A DNA stretch of 17,845 nt from contig JAAXQB010000293.1 of the NCBI GenBank assembly GCA_012329085.1, positions 1 to 17,845 of the forward strand. The letters run 5' to 3'. Position 1 is the first letter of the stretch; every line of letters starts with the position of its first letter. Origin of the DNA: Methanosarcinales archaeon (GTDB lineage: Archaea; Halobacteriota; Methanosarcinia; Methanosarcinales; Methanosarcinaceae). Of this stretch, positions 1 through 9,324 are shown one piece after another. The notes under the pieces are model-generated. The model did no database searches. It was not told where the DNA came from and worked only from the letters and a program-made list of their open reading frames with translations. Both the position numbers and the translations under genes were made by a program.

Positions 1-10
1 ATTTTAGCAC

Positions 11-856
11 ATGTCATTTTATAATAATGAAAACGGAGTTTCGCCCATTATTGCTACGCTAATGTTGATTATGATAACATTAATTGCAGCATCTGGGCTT
101 GCAATGATAAGTGCACATTTACAAGAAGATCATGCAGATAGAGTAGGTCTTTTGGCGGCAATAGATGGAGAAAAATTAAGAATTGTGAATATTGATTTAG
201 CTCCTGCGGCAGGAACATCGCCTCAATATAGAGAATTAGATTTTATTAATATTACAATTCACAATCTCGACATAAAACCAGTTAGTATATTAGGAATTAT
301 GATTAATGACAATCCTGTTAGAAATTATACTATTGAAAATGATGATAGATTATTCAATCATACAAATCGATTGTCAATTCCTGGAGGCAGACATAAAATT
401 GTAAAAATAAATTTGTTAAATAATTTAACAAGAAATGAAACTATATTAAATAACGAATCCATTCATATAGAAATAATGACTTCTCGTGTAAATATGTTTA
501 GCAGAGTTTTCACTCCGCCTATTGTTGTGCCTATGGTGCAAATGGAGTCTAAAATTATAGGGTTTAATACTACGATTATCAATAACACTACCACTCATAA
601 ACCCATATTTCAAGATTTTTTAATACTTGATGCATCAAGGTCATTTGATCCTGATGATGATGGATTTATTATATCACATACATGGGGTGTATGGAATAAT
701 ACAACTGAACCAATATATAATTTCAATCTATCTGGACGAATGGTACGACCTAACCTTCCAAATAATGCAACTAATGTTTCAATATCCCTTATAACAAAAG
801 ATAATACGGGCATGGTATCAAAAAGTAAAAATATAACCCTTCCAGGTCCATTTTAG
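11..856 (+). CDS. Archaeal type IV pilin-like protein with C-terminal PKD-like domain
   Basis: A 281-residue surface protein. Residues 7-35 form an archaeal pilin N-terminus (Pilin_N, formerly DUF1628): a short polar leader, then G-V-S-P-I-I-A-T and a hydrophobic helix, the type processed by an archaeal prepilin peptidase. The middle (about 50-190) is rich in N-x-S/T sequons, as expected for a glycosylated exported protein. From about 200 to 278 it resembles a PKD beta-sandwich: D-A-S-R-S-F-D-P-D-D-D-G near 208, a Trp in the following strand, and S-L-I-T-K-D-N-T-G near the end. The start is secure because an in-frame TAG lies at 5-7. It is followed on the same strand by a KaiC-like ATPase and another pilin-type protein. 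The family call is firm. The partner or ligand is unknown; an adhesin or minor pilin is the natural guess. Confidence 0.8.
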   Translation: MSFYNNENGVSPIIATLMLIMITLIAASGLAMISAHLQEDHADRVGLLAAIDGEKLRIVNIDLAPAAGTSPQYRELDFINITIHNLDIKPVSILGIMINDNPVRNYTIENDDRLFNHTNRLSIPGGRHKIVKINLLNNLTRNETILNNESIHIEIMTSRVNMFSRVFTPPIVVPMVQMESKIIGFNTTIINNTTTHKPIFQDFLILDASRSFDPDDDGFIISHTWGVWNNTTEPIYNFNLSGRMVRPNLPNNATNVSISLITKDNTGMVSKSKNITLPGPF

Positions 857-961
857 AAATAATGATTTTTAAAAAAACACATCAAATATTTGCACCATTG
901 AATCAATCAAAATACATGCATAAGTTGTCCATAAAAATAAAATAAAGGAAATAAAATCTAA

Positions 962-1630
962 ATGATTGAATCAATGATTGGATTAAATACGCTGCCAAAA
1001 AAAAGCGTATTATTAATAGAAGAAGATATTGGCGATATAAAAAGCATACTTGTCCAACAAATTGGATATGAGATGGCAAAACTTAAGCAAAATATATATT
1101 ATATATCTACAAAAAAACTTAAAGAAGATATTATTAACCAAATGTTGCTTTTTGGCATGAATGATGTTTCTAATTTATCTACATTCAATATATATGAAAA
1201 AAATAATAAGGTAGAAAATTCCTTAGATGTATGCAATAATGATTTGTTACACTCTTTTTTTAATATTCCCCTGCAAAAACTTAATGAAGTGGATATTCTT
1301 ATAATAGATTCATTTTCATCACTTTATATAGATAAAGATAGTTCCAATTCACTTAAAAATTTATTAGATTTACTATTAAATGCGAGTAGAAAAAATAATT
1401 TAATAGTTCTATTAACTTTGGATATGGGCATACTTTCTAAAAGAGACGAATCCATTATGAGATTTATGGTAGATGGTATAATCCAATTTAAAACATCATA
1501 TTCAGATAATTCAATACATAGAAGTATAAACATTCCAAAAATGAAAGATAATTTTCCATATGATAAACTAGTATCTTTTTATTTAACAGACAAAGGCATG
1601 GCTGCAGATAGAAGGGAACGAATTGGGTGA
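962..1630 (+). CDS. RecA/KaiC-like ATPase-fold protein with degenerate Walker A
   Basis: A 222-residue soluble protein resembling the RecA-fold KaiC/RAD55/ArlH group. It has a first hydrophobic strand (V-L-L-I-E), then a loop at about 20-28 where a P-loop should be. Lys27-Ser28 are kept but the glycines are not (E-E-D-I-G-D-I-K-S). A good Walker B follows at 112-116 (I-L-I-I-D116-S). The D-S-F-S-S-L-Y after Walker B is typical of this group. Nucleotide binding may therefore be weakened or altered. An AAGGA ribosome-binding site lies near 945-949. It sits between two pilin-type genes on the same strand, which suggests a role in their assembly or in regulation, as ArlH assists the archaellum motor. 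That role is inferred; the fold assignment is moderate. Confidence 0.6.
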   Translation: MIESMIGLNTLPKKSVLLIEEDIGDIKSILVQQIGYEMAKLKQNIYYISTKKLKEDIINQMLLFGMNDVSNLSTFNIYEKNNKVENSLDVCNNDLLHSFFNIPLQKLNEVDILIIDSFSSLYIDKDSSNSLKNLLDLLLNASRKNNLIVLLTLDMGILSKRDESIMRFMVDGIIQFKTSYSDNSIHRSINIPKMKDNFPYDKLVSFYLTDKGMAADRRERIG

Positions 1631-1703
1631 TGTTTATTTTTTCGTCATGCAAATTTTAACATCAAAAATAAGTTCAATTTTAATTAAGTAGTATTACATA
1701 GAT

Positions 1704-3074
1704 GTGAATTTAAAAATTAAATGTATTAAATTTGTAAAAGATATACACGCAGAATCGCAAGTTGTAGCAACACTTATACTTATAATGGTAATAATTGTTG
1801 GTGTATCAGGATTGGGGGTAATTGCAGGACAATTTATGGATTTTGAAGAGCAAGAACCAAATATAGTAATTTCAGGTCGCACTATTATTATAGCAGGAAG
1901 TACAACTGTTGCGCCTATTGTAAGAGATCTTGCAGACGCATTTATGAGTATTGGTTCGGGTGCCAAGATAGTCGTACAAGAGGGAAATTCATACGCAGGT
2001 GTGGCAGCAGTAACAAGCGATATTGTTGATATTGGCATGGCATCCAGAGATGTTAGTATTGATGAATTAGCAGATGAACCGCTTCTTCAAACCATTAAGA
2101 TAGGTCACAGCGAAGTTGTGATAATTTATAGAGTTAATGATGATAAACCGAGCAATAATGAGCGTGCAGGCATTACAAAAGAAGATTTAATATGTTTATT
2201 TAAGGATCATAGGTTCACTTCAAGATTAACATGGGGTACAGGTGGAGGTGCAGGAGTTGGGGATACCACCAATACACGCGAAGTATTTCAGAGAATAGAT
2301 ACACCAGATACTGAATTCGCATTAATAAAAGCACTTGGAATTAATAAAATTAACAATTCCATAAAAGAATTTGCAAGTGATGCTGAAATAAGAGATGCTG
2401 TATTGAACTCACAAAAAAATTTAGCAATCGGATTTGTTAATTATAAATATGCATTTTGTAAGAATGATACTTTAAAAGATTCTGAAATCACAAACATGAG
2501 TGTTACATGTTTTAATATCCCATTTAATTTAATTACACTTGACACTCCAAATGATTTTGAACACGCATTCTTAAATTTTATAAAATTTCCAAACCATTAT
2601 GCTCTTTTTGATAAATATAAAATAAGACCTATAACTAAATCCGTGCCTTTGGCAAATATCAATATAACTGCAAAGAGTAATAATAATATTTTTTATGTCA
2701 ATCATACAAGGGGGGATGCAATACCAAATGCTTTTTATGATAAGAATAGACGCTATGGTCTAAATGATACATCTATACGATTAGACACAGAAGATTGGGA
2801 AAATATGCAAGTACGAATAAATAATTATATAATTACAGAAAGACTGAAAGGAGGGGGAGACCTAAGAAGATTTACACCAGCAAACTTAAAAAATGATAAA
2901 ACTAAGTATAACAGTCATCCGATTTCAAATGAATCAACAACATTCAAACAAGGAGATTGTTTAAAATTCGAAACCGAAGGAGTCCACGCAAATCAAACAC
3001 TCCGATTAAACGATACCATAACAGTAATTTATGTACCAACTGGAAAAATACTTGCAGAACATACTGTTGCATAA
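1704..3074 (+). CDS. PstS-like substrate-binding domain built into a type IV pilin scaffold
   Basis: A 456-residue protein in three parts. (1) Residues 13-44 are a pilin-type N-terminus: a short leader, then A-E-S-Q-V-V-A-T and a hydrophobic helix, with no lipobox Cys. (2) Residues about 57-310 are a PstS-like periplasmic-binding domain: A-G-S-T-T-V-A-P at 64-71, a helix, Q-E-G-N-S-Y-A-G, D-I-G-M-A-S-R-D at 109-116, and A-I-G-F-V-N-Y-K-Y-A at 241-250, the usual order of the phosphate-binding family. (3) Residues about 315-456 look like a pilin beta domain: V-N-H-T-R-G-D near 332, F-K-Q-G-D-C-L, then L-N-D-T-I-T-V-I-Y-V-P-T-G near the end. The start is GTG; the ATG two bases earlier is followed at once by a stop, and no clear ribosome-binding site is visible. 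No Pst transporter genes are adjacent, so uptake, sensing or a structural role all remain possible. Confidence 0.75.
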   Translation: MNLKIKCIKFVKDIHAESQVVATLILIMVIIVGVSGLGVIAGQFMDFEEQEPNIVISGRTIIIAGSTTVAPIVRDLADAFMSIGSGAKIVVQEGNSYAGVAAVTSDIVDIGMASRDVSIDELADEPLLQTIKIGHSEVVIIYRVNDDKPSNNERAGITKEDLICLFKDHRFTSRLTWGTGGGAGVGDTTNTREVFQRIDTPDTEFALIKALGINKINNSIKEFASDAEIRDAVLNSQKNLAIGFVNYKYAFCKNDTLKDSEITNMSVTCFNIPFNLITLDTPNDFEHAFLNFIKFPNHYALFDKYKIRPITKSVPLANINITAKSNNNIFYVNHTRGDAIPNAFYDKNRRYGLNDTSIRLDTEDWENMQVRINNYIITERLKGGGDLRRFTPANLKNDKTKYNSHPISNESTTFKQGDCLKFETEGVHANQTLRLNDTITVIYVPTGKILAEHTVA

Positions 3075-3175
3075 ATCTTCTATAAAATGCCCCATCGAAA
3101 ATTTTATATAAAAATCCTCTATAAAAAATTTGAATTGAATATATCTCTAAAATGAAACATATTCAAAACACCCTC

Positions 3176-4408
3176 TCAATATGCAGGGAATTTATCACAC
3201 AGCTTTTCGACTTCTTTTTTAACTTCTTCTAATACAGATTTATTATCCATATTTTTAAAAATAGTATTAATAAATCCTGCAATTTCTTTCATTTCACTTT
3301 CTTTCATTCCTCTTGTCGTAACAGCAGGAGTTCCAAGTCTAATACCACTTGTTGTAAAAGAGTCTCTTTTATCAAATGGAATTGAATTTTTATTAACAAC
3401 AATTCCAGTTTTACTTATAAGAATTTCTGCATCAATTCCAGATATATCATATTCACTCAAATCAATAAGTAATAAATGATTATCAGTTCCATTAGACACT
3501 ATCTTAAATCCAAAATCAATTAAACTATCAGACAATGCTTTACAATTTTTAACAGTCTGTAATTGGTCAGCCTTAAATTCATCACTCTGTGCTTCTTTCA
3601 ATGCAACAGCTTTTGCTGCTATTGCATGCATTAAAGGACCTCCTTGTAATCCTGGAAATACAGCATCATTAACTTTTCTTGCATATTTACTTTTACACAA
3701 AATCATTCCACCTCTTGGACCTCTCAATGATTTATGTGTTGTAGTTGTGACAAAATCTACATATGGCACTGGATTTTGATGCACACCTGCGGCAACAAGT
3801 CCTGCAATATGTGCAATATCTGCAGTAAGATATGCACCAACTTCATTTGCAATTTCTTTGAATTTCTCAAAATCAATTTTTCTTGGATATGATGACGCAC
3901 CCACAACAATCATTTGCGGTTTACATTCTTTTGCAATATCCATTAAATTTGAATAATCAAGCATCATTGTATCTTTATTTACGCCATACGATACAATATT
4001 AAAAAGTTGCCCTACAAATGAAAATTCGCTACCATGTGATAAATGTCCGCCATGTTCCAAGTCCATTGACATAATTGTATCGCCCGGCTTTAATACTGAA
4101 AGATATACAGCAAGATTTGCACTTGATCCTGAATGCGGTTGCACATTTACATGTTCTGCACCAAATATTTCTTTTGCTCTTTTAATTGCAAGATCTTCTG
4201 CTATATCTACAACTTCGCAACCTCCATAATATCTTTTACCTGAATATCCTTCTGCATATTTGTTTGTAAGCATGGAGCCTTGTGCTTCCATAACTGCATA
4301 ACTTACATGATTTTCTGATGCAATAAGTCCAAGCTTTTTATTTTGCCTTATCTTTTCAAGCTTCATCACTTCTGCAATTTCTGGGTCTATTTTTGAAACA
4401 TATTTCAT
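3176..4408 (-). CDS. glyA: Serine hydroxymethyltransferase
   Basis: A 410-residue PLP enzyme that interconverts serine and glycine with transfer of a one-carbon unit to a pterin carrier (tetrahydrofolate or an archaeal analogue). Visible landmarks are S-E-N-H-V-S at 31-36, the substrate loop [16 protein letters not shown] at 48-63, the A-D-I-A-H-I-A-G-L segment at 196-204, and the PLP-lysine motif T-T-T-T-H-K226. The length is normal. The loop sequences are of the bacterial GlyA type. Methanosarcina barkeri has a tetrahydrofolate-specific enzyme of this kind, so folate use is possible here, but that is inference. The gene is convergent with the PstS-pilin gene (about 100 bp between them) and follows the ATP synthase cluster on the same strand, separated by a repeat region. 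It probably has its own promoter. Confidence 0.95.
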   Translation of the reverse strand: MKYVSKIDPEIAEVMKLEKIRQNKKLGLIASENHVSYAVMEAQGSMLTNKYAEGYSGKRYYGGCEVVDIAEDLAIKRAKEIFGAEHVNVQPHSGSSANLAVYLSVLKPGDTIMSMDLEHGGHLSHGSEFSFVGQLFNIVSYGVNKDTMMLDYSNLMDIAKECKPQMIVVGASSYPRKIDFEKFKEIANEVGAYLTADIAHIAGLVAAGVHQNPVPYVDFVTTTTHKSLRGPRGGMILCKSKYARKVNDAVFPGLQGGPLMHAIAAKAVALKEAQSDEFKADQLQTVKNCKALSDSLIDFGFKIVSNGTDNHLLLIDLSEYDISGIDAEILISKTGIVVNKNSIPFDKRDSFTTSGIRLGTPAVTTRGMKESEMKEIAGFINTIFKNMDNKSVLEEVKKEVEKLCDKFPAY

Positions 4409-4452
4409 AATTGTATATCCATTGATTTTTTTAGCATAAATTAATTGTATCC

Positions 4453-4468
4453 ATAGTATAAAAATTTT
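4453..4468 (-). promoter_or_regulatory. Candidate TATA region for glyA
   Basis: On the minus strand this reads AAATTTTTATACTATG, an AT-rich box about 50 bp upstream of the glyA ATG. This spacing would give a short leader of roughly 20-30 nt. It abuts the 4473-4493 hairpin, so the repeat element may contribute promoter sequence. The genome-wide AT content makes this a weak call. Confidence 0.25.
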
Positions 4469-4470
4469 GA

Positions 4471-4496
4471 TAGCTCGTTCGGAACGAACGAGCGTT
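4471..4496 (+). repeat. Dispersed hairpin repeat, reference copy (9-bp perfect stem)
   Basis: GCTCGTTCG (4473-4481) pairs perfectly with CGAACGAGC (4485-4493) around a GAA loop. It is flanked by TA on the left and GTT on the right. It is preceded by AAAATTTTGA, like the linker of other copies. This is the cleanest member of a family seen elsewhere in the window with changed but still paired stems. Confidence 0.85.
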
Positions 4497-4581
4497 ATTT
4501 GATTTTTGACTACAATATTAAAATATGCTTCTATTGATATTAAATATATTGCTATGTTTGTGATATTTGATTTATTTCTGT

Positions 4582-4620
4582 ATATAATTTATAAAGTTCG
4601 TTCTCAGAGAGAACGAGCGT
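4582..4620 (+). repeat. Dispersed composite repeat copy: AT half-palindrome plus hairpin
   Basis: ATATAATTTATAAAG leads directly into GTTCGTTCTC (4596-4605), which pairs with GAGAACGAGC (4609-4618) around an AGA loop. There is one G-T pair; all others are Watson-Crick. The stem differs from the 4471 copy by paired substitutions. Confidence 0.75.
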
Positions 4621-4687
4621 TTATTATATACTTAACACTCAAACTTTTCAGAACGATGTTTAAAGAAATTTACAAATTATATACTAT

Positions 4688-4837
4688 TTAAAAAGAAAAT
4701 ATCAATGCAATTATAAAAATAATAAGACCTAATGCAATTAATAAAGGTCTAAGCATAGTTAGAATTGTGATAAAAATATATAATTTTATTCTAAATTCTC
4801 GATTTTTTAAAAGGTTTGTAATATATTTATCTTTCAT
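4688..4837 (-). CDS. Small membrane protein after atpD; possible counterpart of Methanosarcina AhaG
   Basis: A 49-residue protein: a basic N-terminal part (K-D-K-Y-I-T-N-L-L-K-N-R-E-F-R) followed by hydrophobic residues about 19-49, enough for one membrane helix. The start at 4837 is chosen over the longer frame from 4900 because GAGGTG (4845-4850) sits 7 nt upstream of this ATG, one of the best ribosome-binding sites in the window. It lies about 97 bp after atpD on the same strand. The Methanosarcina aha operon ends with a small gene, ahaG, of unknown function in the same place, so positional equivalence is plausible. I cannot confirm sequence homology. Confidence 0.55.
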   Translation of the reverse strand: MKDKYITNLLKNREFRIKLYIFITILTMLRPLLIALGLIIFIIALIFSF

Positions 4838-4933
4838 GATTTTACACCTCTTATATATCTTAATTCTAACATATGATAAAATAAAAAAAATTCCATTCAA
4901 TATACTATTAAAATATCGAATGGACGCAAATAA

Positions 4934-5581
4934 TCAATCTATCGAATCTTTAAGTGCTGATTTTATTTTCTTTCGCCTAAAAAAGTCTTCTCTTTCAAGT
5001 TCTGCAAGATGCATTTTGATATAATTTTGTGTGTTTCCAAGTTTTGGAATTAAAATATTCTCAAGTGCATTAACTCGCCTTTTTGTTTTTTCAATTTCTT
5101 GTGCTAATTTTCGTATAGAACCTTCAGATTCTGCAAGTCTTAATATATTCTTTACAACATTCTCAAAACTGTTTGCCGCCTCATCAAGCTTTGCAGAAGT
5201 GCTTACAAAACTATATCCCCTTTCTTTGCTTTCTCGTAAAAATTCCATTTTTTCAATCAAAGGAACTTTTACACCTGTGATATTTCGAACCTTCATCTCA
5301 ATATCTTTCATTTCATTTACAGAATACGAACTCTCTTCAAGACCTGTATAACCAATTACCATTTGGGCTTCAATTAAAGTCTCAAATGCTTTTTTAATCT
5401 CTATTTCAAGCTCTGCCTTATCTTTTCTGTAATTTTTAATTCTTTTAAAAAACTCCATGATTAAAGCATCTCGCTTCTCTTCAAGTAAATCATGTCCTTT
5501 TTGTGCAAGAATTTTCCTTTTTTTAAGTTTTAAAAGTTCCATTCGAGTGGGACGAACCCCACTCAATATGTTTTTACCCAT
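4934..5581 (-). CDS. atpD: A-type ATP synthase subunit D (central stalk)
   Basis: A 215-residue, almost wholly helical protein. The N-terminal P-T-R-M-E-L-L-K-L-K-K-R and the H-D-L-L-E-E-K-R-D-A-L-I block are the family signature. The C-terminal A-E-L-E-R-E-D-F-F-R-R-K-K-I-K also matches. It forms the coiled-coil axle that turns inside the A3B3 head and links to subunits F and C. The length is normal. It starts 25 bp after atpB, so it is co-transcribed; a weak AAGGT lies upstream of the ATG. Confidence 0.95.
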   Translation of the reverse strand: MGKNILSGVRPTRMELLKLKKRKILAQKGHDLLEEKRDALIMEFFKRIKNYRKDKAELEIEIKKAFETLIEAQMVIGYTGLEESSYSVNEMKDIEMKVRNITGVKVPLIEKMEFLRESKERGYSFVSTSAKLDEAANSFENVVKNILRLAESEGSIRKLAQEIEKTKRRVNALENILIPKLGNTQNYIKMHLAELEREDFFRRKKIKSALKDSID

Positions 5582-5606
5582 ATGTAATTACCTTAAATTC
5601 AACAAT

Positions 5607-7004
5607 CTAATATTTCGAAGGATTATGTGCAGGATGGTATTTTTTAATAAATTCAGGGGAAATTCTTTTAAGTTCGGATTCTGGAAGCATTGACAATAAA
5701 TCCCATGCAAGATCAAGAGTTTCTTCAATTGATCTCCCCACTGTAAAGTCTTGCTTTACAAATTCAAATTCAAACCTATCAGCAAAATCAAGATATTTTC
5801 TATCTATTTCACTTAATGCCTCTGCACCAACTACTGCAACAAGATCTCTTAATTTTCTACCATTTGCATATGCAGAATACATTTGATTATTTACATTACC
5901 ATGATCTTCTCTTGTGTTTTCTTTTCCAATACCACCTTGCATAAGACGGGAAAGGCATGGAAGAACATCAATTGGAGGGTAAATTCCCCTTCTATAAAGG
6001 TCTCTTGAAAGTACAATTTGCCCTTCTGTAATATATCCTGTAAGATCTGGGATTGGGTGTGTAATATCATCATCAGGCATAGTAAGAATTGGAATTTGTG
6101 TAATTGAACCCTTCTTTCCTTTGATTTTACCTGCCCTCTCATAAAGAGATGCAAGATCTGTATACATGTAACCTGGGTATCCTCTTCTTCCTGGCACTTC
6201 TTCTCTTGCTGCTGCAATTTCTCGCAATGCTTCACAATAATTAGTAAGATCTGTAAGAACAACAAGAATATGCATTCCCTTTTCAAATGCAAGATATTCT
6301 GCTGTGGTGAGTGCTAATCTTGGTGTGATAATTCTTTCGATTGCAGGGTCATCTGCGAGATTTAAGAAAATTACCGCATTTTCAAGTGCGCCAGTCTCTT
6401 CAAAATCTTTAATGAAAAAGTTTGCTTCTTCATTGGTAATTCCCATTGCCGCAAATACAACCGCAAACTTATCAGATTCGCCCCTAGCTTTTGCTTGTCT
6501 TGCTATTTGTGCCGCAAGTAAACTATGTGGAAGACCAGACCCTGAAAATATAGGAAGTTTTTGTCCTCTAACAAGAGTCACCATTCCATCAATTGTAGAA
6601 ATTCCAGTTTGAATAAAATCTTGTGGAAATTCTCGTGCAATAGGATTGATTGGATAACCATTGACATCAAGTATCTTTTCAGGAATGATTTCGGGACCTC
6701 CATCAATTGGCTTTGCAGATCCATTAAATGCCCTTCCAAGCATATCTTCGGATACTGCAATTTTCATTGTTTCGCCTGTAAATAGTACTGAGGTAATATC
6801 TGTATCAATATCTCTTGTACCTTCAAATACTTGTACAATAGCTATATCTGTTCTAGCTTCTAACACTTGCCCTCTCCTTCTTTCTCCAGAAGGAAGTTTA
6901 ATTTCTACCACTTCACCGTATGCTACATCTGATATGCCTTCTACAATTATAAGTGGACCACTTACTTTTCTTACTGTGGTATATTCTCGTGATTTCATAA
7001 CCAT
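5607..7004 (-). CDS. atpB: A-type ATP synthase subunit B (non-catalytic)
   Basis: A 465-residue nucleotide-binding-fold subunit that alternates with A in the head. Family landmarks are the E-Y-T-T-V opening, V-S-G-P-L-I, a degenerate P-loop region (F-S-G-S-G-L-P-H-S) with no Lys-Thr, G-I-S-T-I-D-G before it, and [16 protein letters not shown]. The absence of a true P-loop is normal for B. The start is supported by AAAGGAG at 7011-7017, within the last codons of atpA, 6 nt before the ATG. The atpA stop and this ATG are one base apart, so translation is probably coupled. Confidence 0.97.
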   Translation of the reverse strand: MVMKSREYTTVRKVSGPLIIVEGISDVAYGEVVEIKLPSGERRRGQVLEARTDIAIVQVFEGTRDIDTDITSVLFTGETMKIAVSEDMLGRAFNGSAKPIDGGPEIIPEKILDVNGYPINPIAREFPQDFIQTGISTIDGMVTLVRGQKLPIFSGSGLPHSLLAAQIARQAKARGESDKFAVVFAAMGITNEEANFFIKDFEETGALENAVIFLNLADDPAIERIITPRLALTTAEYLAFEKGMHILVVLTDLTNYCEALREIAAAREEVPGRRGYPGYMYTDLASLYERAGKIKGKKGSITQIPILTMPDDDITHPIPDLTGYITEGQIVLSRDLYRRGIYPPIDVLPCLSRLMQGGIGKENTREDHGNVNNQMYSAYANGRKLRDLVAVVGAEALSEIDRKYLDFADRFEFEFVKQDFTVGRSIEETLDLAWDLLSMLPESELKRISPEFIKKYHPAHNPSKY

Positions 7005-7005
7005 T

Positions 7006-8772
7006 TTAAGCTCCTTTTATATTTTCAAATTGAGTTGTAAGTTCTTTTTCAATTTCTACATATGCTTTATCAAACTCATCTTCTGGAATTACATTCATTC
7101 TCGATAATTTTTCAGTTGCTTTAACTGCATGTATTGATTCAACAGATGCACCATTTTCTAATGCTTTTGTTGCAAGATCTTTATATTTCAACATAAGCGA
7201 TAGCATTTTATATTGTTTTTCAGGTGAACAGAAAGTATCTACTTCATGGAATGCATTTTGTCTAAGGAAATCTTCTCTTATAATTTTTGCACATTCGAGT
7301 GTAATTTGATCTACTTCTGGAAGTGCATCAGGTCCTACAAGTTGCACAATTTCTTCAAGCTCACTTTCTTTTTGAAGTAAATTCATTGCATTACTTCGCA
7401 TTCTTCCATATTTTTCACCTATTTCAGATTCCCACCATTTTGTTATTTCATCTGCATATAATGAATATGATTGTAACCAATTAATAGATGGAAAATGCCG
7501 CTTGTTTGCAAGATTTGCGTCCAATGCCCAAAATACTTTTACAATTCTAAGAGTATTTTGTGTGACAGGTTCAGAGAAATCCCCCCCAGGTGGACTTACT
7601 GCACCAATTACAGTAATAGAGCCCACTGAATCTTGATTTCCAATTACTTGTACTCGTCCAGCCCGTTCATAGAATTGTGCTAAACGAGATGAAAGATATG
7701 CAGGATATCCTTCTTCACCAGGCATTTCTTCAAGTCTTCCTGAAATTTCACGCATAGCTTCTGCCCATCGTGAAGTTGAATCTGCCATCAATGCAACATC
7801 ATAACCCATGTCTCTGTAATATTCTGCTATTGCCATTCCAGTATATACGCTCGCATCTCTTGCAGCCACAGGCATATTACTAGTATTTGCAATAAGAATA
7901 GTACGATTCATTAAAGGCTCGCCTGTTTTTGGATCTTCAAGTTCTGGGAACTCTCTAAGTACATCAGTCATTTCATTTCCTCGCTCCCCGCATCCAATAT
8001 ACACAATAATGTCTGCATTAGACCATTTTGCTAATAATTGTTGAACAACAGTTTTTCCTGAACCAAATGGTCCTGGAATTGCAGAAGTTCCACCTTTTGG
8101 AAGTGTGAATAACATATCAATTACTCTTTGACCTGTAATTAATGGAATGGATGGATTAAGCTTCTTTTGGTATGGTCTTGCATCTCGTACAGGCCATCGT
8201 TGAAGCATTGAAATATCTATGGTTTTTCCATCCATGTCTATTTTTACAATAGGTTCTTCAATTGTAAAACTTCCCTTTTGCTCAATACCTACAATCTTTC
8301 CAGATATGCCTGGTGGAACCATTACTTTATGAGTGAGTATTTTTGTTTCAGGGACAGTTCCAAGTACATCACCTTGATTTACTATATCTCCTAATTTTGC
8401 AGTAGCTGTAAAATCCCATTTCACATCTCTTTCAAGGGCTGCTACTTCAACTCCTCTCTCAATATAGTCTTCGACTTGCTCTTGTATTAATTCAAGTGGT
8501 CTTTGAATACCATCATAAATTTTTGAAAGAAGTCCAGGACCTAATTCAACTGATAATGGCATGTTTGTTCTAACAACAGGTTCTCCTGGCATGATACCAC
8601 CTGTTTCTTCATACACTTGAATTGTTGCTACATCTTCTTCAAGTTTAATAATTTCTCCGACAAGCCTTTCATTTCCAATTTTGACAAGCTCATACATTTT
8701 TGCGCCTGTCATGTTGTCTGCCAAGACAACAGGACCTATAATTTTTATTATAACGCCTTGTTTTTCTGTCAT
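7006..8772 (-). CDS. atpA: A-type ATP synthase subunit A (catalytic)
   Basis: A 588-residue catalytic subunit that makes or hydrolyses ATP at the A3B3 interfaces. Visible features: a beta-barrel N-terminus, the A-type-specific non-homologous insertion (about 115-190), Walker A G-P-F-G-S-G-K-T at 234-241, the G-C-G-E-R-G-N-E block at 260-267, and Walker B with [10 protein letters not shown] near 327-336. The P-F-G-S loop is the A-type form. There is no intein. GGAG at 8778-8781 lies 5 nt before the ATG. Unlike the other junctions, it is separated from atpF by a toxin-antitoxin pair, and it has its own TATA candidate upstream. Confidence 0.97.
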   Translation of the reverse strand: MTEKQGVIIKIIGPVVLADNMTGAKMYELVKIGNERLVGEIIKLEEDVATIQVYEETGGIMPGEPVVRTNMPLSVELGPGLLSKIYDGIQRPLELIQEQVEDYIERGVEVAALERDVKWDFTATAKLGDIVNQGDVLGTVPETKILTHKVMVPPGISGKIVGIEQKGSFTIEEPIVKIDMDGKTIDISMLQRWPVRDARPYQKKLNPSIPLITGQRVIDMLFTLPKGGTSAIPGPFGSGKTVVQQLLAKWSNADIIVYIGCGERGNEMTDVLREFPELEDPKTGEPLMNRTILIANTSNMPVAARDASVYTGMAIAEYYRDMGYDVALMADSTSRWAEAMREISGRLEEMPGEEGYPAYLSSRLAQFYERAGRVQVIGNQDSVGSITVIGAVSPPGGDFSEPVTQNTLRIVKVFWALDANLANKRHFPSINWLQSYSLYADEITKWWESEIGEKYGRMRSNAMNLLQKESELEEIVQLVGPDALPEVDQITLECAKIIREDFLRQNAFHEVDTFCSPEKQYKMLSLMLKYKDLATKALENGASVESIHAVKATEKLSRMNVIPEDEFDKAYVEIEKELTTQFENIKGA

Positions 8773-8825
8773 ATTTACTCCATTTAAATTTTTTTTTATT
8801 TAGTACATCTTTGTTAAGAGAATGT

Positions 8826-8848
8826 ATCTTATATATTTATTTATAAAA
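8826..8848 (-). promoter_or_regulatory. Candidate internal promoter (TATA region) for atpA-atpB-atpD
   Basis: The minus strand reads TTATAAATAAATATATAAG here, 55-75 bp upstream of the atpA ATG. A start site about 25 nt downstream would give a leader of roughly 30 nt carrying the GGAG site. Since a toxin-antitoxin pair separates atpF from atpA, an independent promoter would keep the head subunits expressed. AT richness limits certainty. Confidence 0.35.
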
Positions 8849-8955
8849 TTTTTCGATTACACATTTATCCATTCTAAATAAATTATATAAACATTTAATA
8901 ACTTATTTTTAAGAGAATGAGTATATTTTTTATTTTTTATACCTCTATCAAAAAT

Positions 8956-9321
8956 TTACAAATCTCTGATATTTTTGATTGTAACAATAGATTTTACTTT
9001 CTTTACCATTTCATTATCTACACTAACTAAAAAAATATCAAATTCTTTTGCAATATTTGCTGCTTCGTTTGCTCTAATTGAATCTATATCTAAAAAATTT
9101 ATTGTGTTTAGATTTTGCAAATTATTTTTAACCCTTTCAGCGAGAGATGTTGATTTTGTTCTTCTTTTTATTGCTGCAACGACTTCTATTAAAACTATAT
9201 AAGGCACTATGGTAATAAATTCACCGTCTTTTACCCTTTTAAGTAATCTTTTACAGTTTTCATGATTTTCTTCCTGCTCTCTCAAAGCAGCAACAATAAC
9301 AGAACTGTCTAATGTAATAAT
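8956..9321 (-). pseudogene. VapC-like PIN-domain toxin, probably decayed
   Basis: PIN-domain ribonuclease toxin remnant. Read from 9321, the frame gives I-I-T-L-D-S-S-V-I-V-A-A-L, the first PIN motif with its Asp. It then has L-I-E-V-V-A (second acidic position) and L-V-S-V-D-N-E (last Asp). Three oddities stand out. There is no ATG, GTG or TTG before the first motif; the first standard start is TTG at 9285, which would drop the first catalytic Asp. An ATG at 9331-9329 is one base out of frame and would give M-V-T then the motif if one base were removed. The segment between A-A-N-I-A-K-E-F and D-I-F-L-V-S, which in VapC usually carries an Asp-Ala pair, is missing, so the chain is about 20 residues short. 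It follows the antitoxin in the same frame, past one TAA. An ATT start and a live but altered protein is the alternative. Confidence 0.6.
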
Positions 9322-9324
9322 ATG

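Larger units (their letters stand above)
4409..4687. other. Intergenic region with repeats, no credible gene
   Basis: Between glyA and the last gene of the ATP synthase cluster. It holds two hairpin repeats and AT-rich flanks. A 61-codon open frame on the plus strand (4506-4691) runs straight through the second hairpin, has no ribosome-binding site and shows no family features, so it is not called. Confidence 0.6.

Noticed and set aside
854..856. TAG stops as possible pyrrolysine codons
   Set aside because: TAG ends the first pilin and atpE exactly where family members end, so these are ordinary stops.
4471..4500. Hairpin as a bacterial-type intrinsic terminator
   Set aside because: No T-tract follows the stem directly, copies occur on both strands and upstream of genes, and archaeal termination relies mainly on T-runs.
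4506..4691. 61-codon open frame on the plus strand with hydrophobic residues
   Set aside because: It is encoded through a repeat hairpin, has no ribosome-binding site and has a composition explained by AT-rich DNA.
4838..4900. Longer N-terminus for the small gene after atpD
   Set aside because: The extra 21 codons have no ribosome-binding site, whereas the internal ATG at 4837 has GAGGTG at ideal spacing.
7006..8772. Intein in atpA, as found in some archaea
   Set aside because: The P-loop region is continuous and the protein length is normal at 588 residues.
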